Positions 63,511-64,000 of a DNA stretch of 64,000 nucleotides are shown here, piece after piece (positions within the stretch are counted from its first letter, which is position 1; every line of letters begins with the position of its first letter). The notes beneath the pieces are model-generated. The model had not been told where the DNA came from, did not search any database, and saw nothing but the letters and a program-made list of their open reading frames with translations. Location: NCBI RefSeq assembly GCF_020268605.1, contig NZ_CP084222.1, forward strand, positions 868,001 through 932,000. Direction: 5' to 3'. Position numbers and translations under genes: made by a program. The stretch comes from Arsenophonus apicola. GTDB lineage: Bacteria > Pseudomonadota > Gammaproteobacteria > Enterobacterales > Enterobacteriaceae.

Positions 63511-64000
63511 ATGGAGCAAAACCCGCAGTCACAGCTGAAGCTACTAGTTACCAAAGGTAAAGAGCAAGGCTACCTGACCTATGCTGAGGTCAACGACCAT
63601 CTGCCGGAAGATATCGTCGATTCAGATCAGATTGAAGATATCATCCAAATGATTAATGATATGGGCATTCAAGTGATGGAAGAAGCGCCTGATGCCGACG
63701 ATCTTATTCTGGCAGAAACCGCCACTGATACTGACGATGATGCTGTTGAGGCTGCTGCCCAGGTATTATCCAGTGTTGAAAGTGAAATAGGCCGCACAAC
63801 AGATCCTGTGCGAATGTACATGCGTGAAATGGGTACCGTAGAACTACTGACCCGTGAAGGCGAAATTGATATTGCTAAACGCATCGAAGATGGCATTAAT
63901 CAGGTTCAGTGTTCTGTTGCTGAATATCCTGAGGCTATCGCTTATCTATTAAACCAATACGAACGTGTAGAAAAAGGTGAAACCCGCCTATCTGATATTA
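63511..64000 (+). CDS. rpoD: RNA polymerase sigma-70 factor RpoD (5' part)
   Basis: Principal sigma factor; the first 163 codons are in the window and the frame runs off the right edge. The start MEQNPQSQLKLLVTKGKEQG is almost the E. coli sequence. Region 1.1 (YLTYAEVNDHLPED, then an acidic stretch) is followed by DPVRMYMREMGTVELLTREG, the start of region 1.2. No stop is present in the visible part. It ends the macromolecular-synthesis operon. Confidence 0.97.
   Translation, partial: MEQNPQSQLKLLVTKGKEQGYLTYAEVNDHLPEDIVDSDQIEDIIQMINDMGIQVMEEAPDADDLILAETATDTDDDAVEAAAQVLSSVESEIGRTTDPVRMYMREMGTVELLTREGEIDIAKRIEDGINQVQCSVAEYPEAIAYLLNQYERVEKGETRLSDI

Noticed and set aside
63360..63560. Plus-strand 66-codon frame before and into rpoD
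   Set aside because: Overlaps the rpoD start in another frame; rpoD is certain from MEQNPQSQLK onward.

Overview
The window reads as chromosome of a low-GC enterobacterium of the order Enterobacterales. Nearly every protein aligns from memory along its whole length with the Escherichia coli orthologue. The A/T-rich third positions, very A/T-rich spacers, lost neighbour genes and decaying pseudogenes suggest a host-associated, reducing genome. Morganellaceae, and an Arsenophonus-like insect symbiont in particular, is my best guess; this is an inference from composition and gene order, not a measured placement.

Three blocks that lie far apart in E. coli are joined here. Block A (121-16617, all minus strand) is rppH, lgt, thyA, then a tightly coupled run ppdA-ppdB-ygdB-ppdC-recC-ptrA-recB-recD: prepilin-like proteins, the RecBCD recombination nuclease and protease III. 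Block B (16735-34319) holds a TPP riboswitch driving the thiamine transporter thiBPQ, a 2-kb gene-poor A/T-rich gap with one nonsense-bearing orphan gene, then rapA, rluA, djlA, and the outer-membrane biogenesis/B6/ribosome series lptD-surA-pdxA-rsmA-apaG-apaH with folA convergent. Block C (34541-64000) holds ftsP, plsC, parC-parE, yqiA, an interrupted cpdA, nudF, tolC, ygiB-ygiC, an FMN-riboswitch-controlled ribB, ubiK, hldE-glnE-ygiF, ygiM-cca, folB, plsY, tsaD and the macromolecular-synthesis operon rpsU-dnaG-rpoD, with rpoD cut by the window end.

The one clear mobile element is an IS200/IS605-family insertion at 42151-43966 inside cpdA (cAMP phosphodiesterase). Its ends can be set to the base: cleavage and guide tetranucleotides match those known for IS608, and removing 42151-43966 restores one 278-codon cpdA frame. 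TnpA looks intact; TnpB is broken by three single-base losses, all in A tracts of its coding strand.

Other signs of reduction: ptsP is absent between rppH and lgt, yqiB between cpdA and nudF, and uppP between cca and folB; ygiF has lost the C-terminal part of its CHAD domain. I found no CRISPR array, prophage, toxin locus, rRNA or tRNA. Apart from the IS/TnpB locus and the orphan gene with its in-frame stop, this is ordinary core genome, and I do not see a convincing new multi-gene system.
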